The notes beneath the pieces are model-generated. The model had not been told where the DNA came from. It saw only the letters and a list, made by a program, of their open reading frames with translations, and ran no database searches. Positions 59,533 through 64,000 of a stretch of DNA of 64,000 nt are shown one piece after another. The DNA is from Eucommia ulmoides (lineage: Eukaryota; Streptophyta; Magnoliopsida; Garryales; Eucommiaceae). Numbering within the stretch: the first letter of the stretch is position 1; every line of letters begins with the position of its first letter. The translations under genes and the position numbers were made by a program. Location of the stretch: positions 22,184,803 to 22,248,802 of the forward strand of contig CM028339.1 in NCBI GenBank assembly GCA_016647705.1, in the 5' to 3' direction.

Positions 59533-61182
59533 ATGACAAATGAGGAGAATTTATTGATGTTTTATTGAATATTTTAAGGGAGAGACCATAGTTTTCATTT
59601 ATGCATGGGGAGTTTGAATTATTTATTATTTTATGGTTTGTTGAATATCATATTTTTTTTTTTTTAAATTCTTCATGATTGTGCGTTAATGAGTTAAAAA
59701 CCATCCTCGGATTTAGGGGGAGTGTGGTTACATATTATTTCAACAAAAACATCAAAGTTAATTGTCGTCATAAAAAATAGGAAAATTGTTGATTCTAAGA
59801 TTTTGATGGACAATTAAATATTGTTTTTTGTGGAACTAATGAATTTGTTGAGTGTTTCAGTTTATTAGTTCCAGTGAAGATATTATTATGGAGAAGTTGA
59901 GAAAAATGATAAATGGATACTAAAGACACTGACAAAAATGATGGATGTTAAGAGACTGAAGATTTTGAAAAACCTAGGGGAAAACAACTCAGGTAAAATT
60001 TTTACTCTTAATGTATCTCGATTAGGATCACACACGATACAAAATATTTTTACAATTAGGTGTGTTTTTAATAGGATCCTAATTAGCTAACATATTTGCT
60101 CCTATGTGTAATTGAAGAAGAAATGTTGATTTAAGAAAGATTATATTAAAATTGAATTTAAGTGTTAGTGGAGTTAACTGAAAAAAGAAATTGGTTAAAA
60201 GGGTAAAAACGTCGAAGAAATTGAAATTAAAAATGAATTAAAGAAGAAGCACAACTCAATCGGTCGACCTACGTAGGAGGTCCGGTCAACCGATGAGAAG
60301 GTGAAAGGATTGAGCAGTCTCTGAATTGATAGGTCGACCTATGGGAGTTAGCTAAACTCTCTGAATCATTCGGTTGATAGCTAGGTCAACCTGTGGCTAA
60401 AATATGAACTCTCTGAATCCTTAGGCTAATAGGGCGGTCGACCTATTAAAGTCTATGAATCTTCTAACGGACATAAACATAAGGGGTAGTCGACCTATGG
60501 AGAAGAGATTTTGGCTTGGCCTACGTCCTGAATCAGGCGATCGACCGATAGGTATTGGTCAATCAACCGATGGACAGTTTCAGAATTTGAGAATTCATGG
60601 TTTTGATCCAAAAAGTAGTCGTTCTATGGTTAGGATATGGGAGATATCTTAGGGATCTGATGGAATTTAAGATATATGGTTGATATTTTGTTATCCCTAT
60701 TGATATGGTTCAAATATTTTGGATATCTCAATTTGGTTCATGAAACTTTTTCTATTCTATCTAATTGAGATTAAGAAAAAGTTTGAGGGACTAAAATGAA
60801 TATTTTAAAAGATATAATTAAGTAAATTTTACCAGGATTGAGTCTTTATGATATAAGGGGTTTATTGGAGTAATTATTTGTCATGAAATATGGGAACTAG
60901 CCGTTAGAGACCTTGTTATAATCCCATATAAATAGACTTGCGTTTTTTAGGTTTCAATATTCCCAATCATTCAATTCTGAAAAGCTATTCAGTTCTAATG
61001 CTTTCTATGAGTAATCATTCTGAGATTATAATGAGAGTATTGTGAGAATTTTCTTGAGATTTATTCTTGAGAAATTTTGGAGTGGATTATTGCTGATTGT
61101 CGACTTGAAGTTTGATTACTTATCATTATTTATTCGGAGGATTCTTGAAGAGATTATTTCAAGTTATTTACTATTCATTGTT
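59533..61182 (+). mobile_element. SIRE-like 3' interior and truncated LTR
   Basis: 59533-59786 matches the post-pol interior of the element at 2687-18478 (GAGGAGAATTTATTGATGTT, AAAACCATCCTCGGATTTAG). The LTR starts TGTTGATTCTAAG at 59787 and continues with a divergent palindrome array (60258-60572), a TATA box CCATATAAATAGAC (about 60933) and GCGTTTTTTAGGTTTCAATA. It is a distinct subfamily. It is cut at 61183 by another LTR in the opposite direction. No coding region is left. Confidence 0.88.
60258..60572 (+). repeat. Palindrome array, GGTCGACC type
   Basis: Units such as CGGTCGACCTA, AGGTCGACCTATGG and GGCGGTCGACCTATT, with GGTCGACC as a perfect palindrome core, again about 360 bp ahead of the TATA box. 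Confidence 0.85.
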
Positions 61183-63770
61183 TGTTGCCTAGTGGAATTC
61201 CCAAGAGGGGGGGTGAATTGGGTATTTAAAAAAATTATCAGAATAAAACTTCAATAAATCAAATAATTAATTTTAATCCTAGATTAATTATTATCTTTAT
61301 ATCATATTAGAATTAATTAATCAACTAGGTGCACACCCAAACAACAAAAATAGCAAAGTAAATATTGCAGCACACCACGATATATCTTGGTTCACCAAGC
61401 TACTCTTGGTTAGTCCAGTTCTTCGAGCCCCATGGAGATTCGCACCTACTAATACTCAAGATCCCTTTAAAGGTAAGAACCAAACTCTCACATCGATTCT
61501 TTTACAGGCTCAGAATAAACTTTTACAATATCCTTTTCCCAAACTAAGGAAGAACCTCTACTTTTTATAAGTCAAAGAATAACCTAATTCTTTTTAACAC
61601 TAAGGTCAAAGAATCAAAACCACACCAATCACTCCAAATATCCTTTTACCCCGTAAGGATTGAACCGTTACAAATTTCACTCAAAAACACAATTCTATCC
61701 AGGAAGAATTACTACCTCAATCTCTTTCTAGGAAGAGACTGAAAATCGGCTACCCCTAATTAAATACCCCTAATAGTATTTAACCCATCACACTACTCAC
61801 CAATACAAATTGATAAGTAGAACATCTCACTCGAAACTTCTATTACCCTAGATAAATAATAACTCGATTAATATCCTAAATCTAGTGCTAGAAAAATGTG
61901 AGATTAAAAATCTGATTTTAAACAAGATATGAGTAGCAAATAATTAAGCACGTAATCAAATTCAAGAGATTGTTTATAAAAAATTTCTTCAATAAAAATC
62001 AGAAACAATTTCTAAGATCAATTTCCAAAAGATAAACAAGTAATGCAATAATAGAATATAATTAGAAAGATCTCACGCGGAATCCACAGAAAGAATAAAT
62101 AGAATGATGTAACTTCAAATCTGGTAGCAGTAAAGATTAATAGCAATTGATCTTCAAGATCATCTCTCAGAATAGCTCACACAATATCTCAGAATAATAA
62201 CTCTTATAAAAGCTCACAAAATGATCTTAACTCTTTTTGCTCTTTTGATATTGATTGATTATTAGTCTCTATATATGAAAAACGCAGGTCTTTATATAGG
62301 ATAATGAAATCAGCCTTCTAACAGCTAGTTCCTACTTATCATGACATTTAAATGCTCTCTTAGACCCCTTATATCATTATGACTTCATTTTAGTTCAATT
62401 CACGTAATAATGACTTTTAAATCTCTCAATTAAGTCCCTCAAATATTTTTCAATCTTAATTAATTAGAATATAATCAATTTTATGTACCAAATTGAGAAA
62501 TATTAAAAATTAATTAACCAAATCAATAGGATTTAAACATTAGGTGAAACATATCTTAAATATAATAATATCCCCGAAATATCTCTCAAATCCTAACAAA
62601 AAATGACTACTTTTGGATATAATTTCAGAATCCTGAAACAGCTCCCTAAGTCGACTGGCTAGTCGACTACTAGATTCAGGATGAAAGCTGCTGCGTTCAT
62701 CGGTCAACCTACTTGTCGACTTTGAGATTCAGAGAGTTCAGTTTACCTTCACCGGCCGACCTACCTGTCGACTTAGAGGTATAGAGAGTTTAGTTTCTCT
62801 TCACCGGTCAGCTTGCCTGTCGACTTAAAGATACAGGTTGTTTCTGTTGCTTGGCCCAGTCAACCTACCAGTCGACTTATGTCTACTGGATCTCTTTTCT
62901 GAATTTGTTTTTAACTCTTTTCTTTTTACGTTTTCGCCCCTTTAACCATTTTCTTTTCTAAATTAGCTCCACTAACTTCTTAAATTCCATTTTAGTTAAT
63001 TATAAATATTTCTTTTCAAATCACATATAGGAGCAAATAATTTCATCTTATCAAAACACACATAAATAATAAAAAAAAAAATTGTGTTATGTGTGTTCCT
63101 AATTGGGATATGAAGAGTTAAAATTCACTTGAGTTGTTTTTCCTAATTTCTTCAAACTCTTAATTTTTCATCATCTTTGACATCATCATTTAGCATCCAT
63201 TTAATTTACATCTTCATCACTAGAAGTTAAATAACTGAAACACTTAATTAAACCGTTAGTTCCACCAAAACATCAACACTTAATTGTTCATCAAAATCTT
63301 ATGATCAACAATCTCCCCTTTTTTATGATGACAATTAATTTTGATATTTTCTTCAAAACAAAAATATGACCACACTCCCCCTGAATCTGAGGATGGGTTT
63401 TTTCACTCGTTAAAGCATAGTAATGAAGATATTATAAAACATACTCAATGAAGTACAAATTTAAAAAAATTAAGAATATTCCCCCTTAATAAAACATCAC
63501 TAATTTCTCAAGAATACTCCCCCTTAAAAAACATCACTAATTTCTTCCCCTTTGTCATCTTCAAAAACAAAATTTTGGGAGGGGAGAACACAAAGTAACA
63601 TTACTCTAGGCAATCATATAATATACTTGAAAGAGTAAGCCTAAATAAATTAAATCCGAATATATATATATATAACTCTTTTAAAAGCACATTAAATCAA
63701 CTCATAAATTCAACTTTAAAAATCAAAACTCAAATTAACTTTTAAGCACAAAACATCAACACTATGTGGA
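61183..63770 (-). mobile_element. SIRE-like element, 3' LTR and 3' interior, minus strand
   Basis: The LTR spans 61183-63310 (2128 bp): on the minus strand it begins TGTTGATCATAAG and ends CCACTAGGCAACA. Beyond it AAAAAAGGGGAGAT at 63311-63324 is the polypurine tract, and 63325-63770 is non-coding 3' interior with repeated AATACTCCCCCTT blocks, as in SIRE. It is inserted head-on into the plus-strand LTR ending at 61182. A TATA box CCTATATAAAGACC is at about 62286. The rest of the element lies outside the window or is lost at 63770. Confidence 0.88.
62650..62880 (-). repeat. Palindrome array, TAGTCGACTA type
   Basis: Units pairing GTCGAC with GGTCAACCTAC, e.g. CGGTCAACCTACTTGTCGAC, spaced by GATTCAGAGAGTTCAG, about 360 bp upstream of the TATA box on the minus strand. 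Confidence 0.82.
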
Positions 63771-63774
63771 TCAT

Positions 63775-64000
63775 TATTATAACCGGTAGCACGTAAAATA
63801 TAGGCCGCTATTTACTCTCGCAAGTATATGAGGTCAAAGTTTTAGAAAAGTGGATCAGTTAAGATCGGGTATCATGTCCACAGGGAAAATGTGAATAATT
63901 GAGTACTGTAATTTACGTAGTCTCATATTATCCTGAAGATTCAATTTAATATTTAAATTAAACTAATTAAAACTAAGCTAAACTACAATTAGTGGGTTAA
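63775..64000 (-). repeat. Edge of an Athila-like LTR
   Basis: CTCGCAAGTATATGAGGTCAAAGTTTTAG and GTCCACAGGGAAAATGTGAA correspond to the 3' edge of the LTR at 57925-59532 (ACCGCAAGTGTGCGGGTCAA). It is divergent and runs off the window. Confidence 0.6.

Overview
This is nuclear DNA of a flowering plant, probably a eudicot with a repeat-rich genome. The evidence is plant-lineage retrotransposons (SIRE-type and Ale-type Copia, chromovirus, Tat-like and Athila-like Ty3 elements), plant-type Mutator-like transposons, a plant RTE LINE, plant splice signals and one recognisable housekeeping gene, the mitochondrial ribosomal protein mL54/MRPL37 (26195-26593, minus). Nearly everything else is mobile DNA in various stages of decay. 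There are no bacterial-style operons, CRISPR arrays, tRNAs or rRNAs that I could support.

Layout. 1-1915: AT-rich intergenic DNA with two weak candidate exons at the left edge and a 50-bp tandem repeat. 1916-25012: one minus-strand Ty3 chromovirus with its two ~540-bp LTRs, split by a plus-strand SIRE-like Copia element (2687-18478, duplicated target GTTAT). That Copia element itself received three later insertions: a 2.7-kb solo LTR (3641-6333, TSD TTATA), a 1.4-kb solo LTR (8000-9446, TSD GATGG) and a Pack-MULE-like element (15204-17010) carrying a glycosyltransferase gene fragment. A further solo LTR (19225-20808, TSD CTCAT) sits in the chromovirus integrase. The order of insertion can be read directly from the duplicated target sites.

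25013-35939: the only host gene island. The MRPL37 coding exon is intact. A plausible splice acceptor lies just before its ATG, and a GC-rich candidate leader exon ends in a good splice donor at about 33.75 kb, so the gene may have a ~7-kb 5'-UTR intron containing an RTE LINE (28432-31647) and a MITE-like repeat. A solo LTR with a perfect TSD (34042-34886) lies immediately upstream of that leader, in the same orientation as the gene.

35949-45568: a 9.6-kb Mutator-like element of the Kaonashi (KI) type bounded by a perfect 9-bp duplication TTAATTTAG. It has a multi-exon ULP/C48-protease-like gene on the plus strand and a MuDR-type transposase on the minus strand, converging on each other, both with inactivating changes. 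46.5-53.8 kb: a 37-bp minisatellite, a decayed Ale-type Copia fragment, a ~725-bp tandem triplication, and a Tat-like Ty3 fragment with an internal deletion. 53835-59532: an Athila-derived non-autonomous element (two LTRs, tRNA-Asp-type PBS, only gag remnants). 59533-64000: pieces of two related SIRE-like elements in opposite orientation and the edge of another Athila-like LTR.

The most unusual feature seen is that LTRs of two unrelated superfamilies (SIRE-like Copia and the Athila-like family) both carry arrays of short palindromes just upstream of the TATA-like box, with a different palindrome in each family or subfamily.
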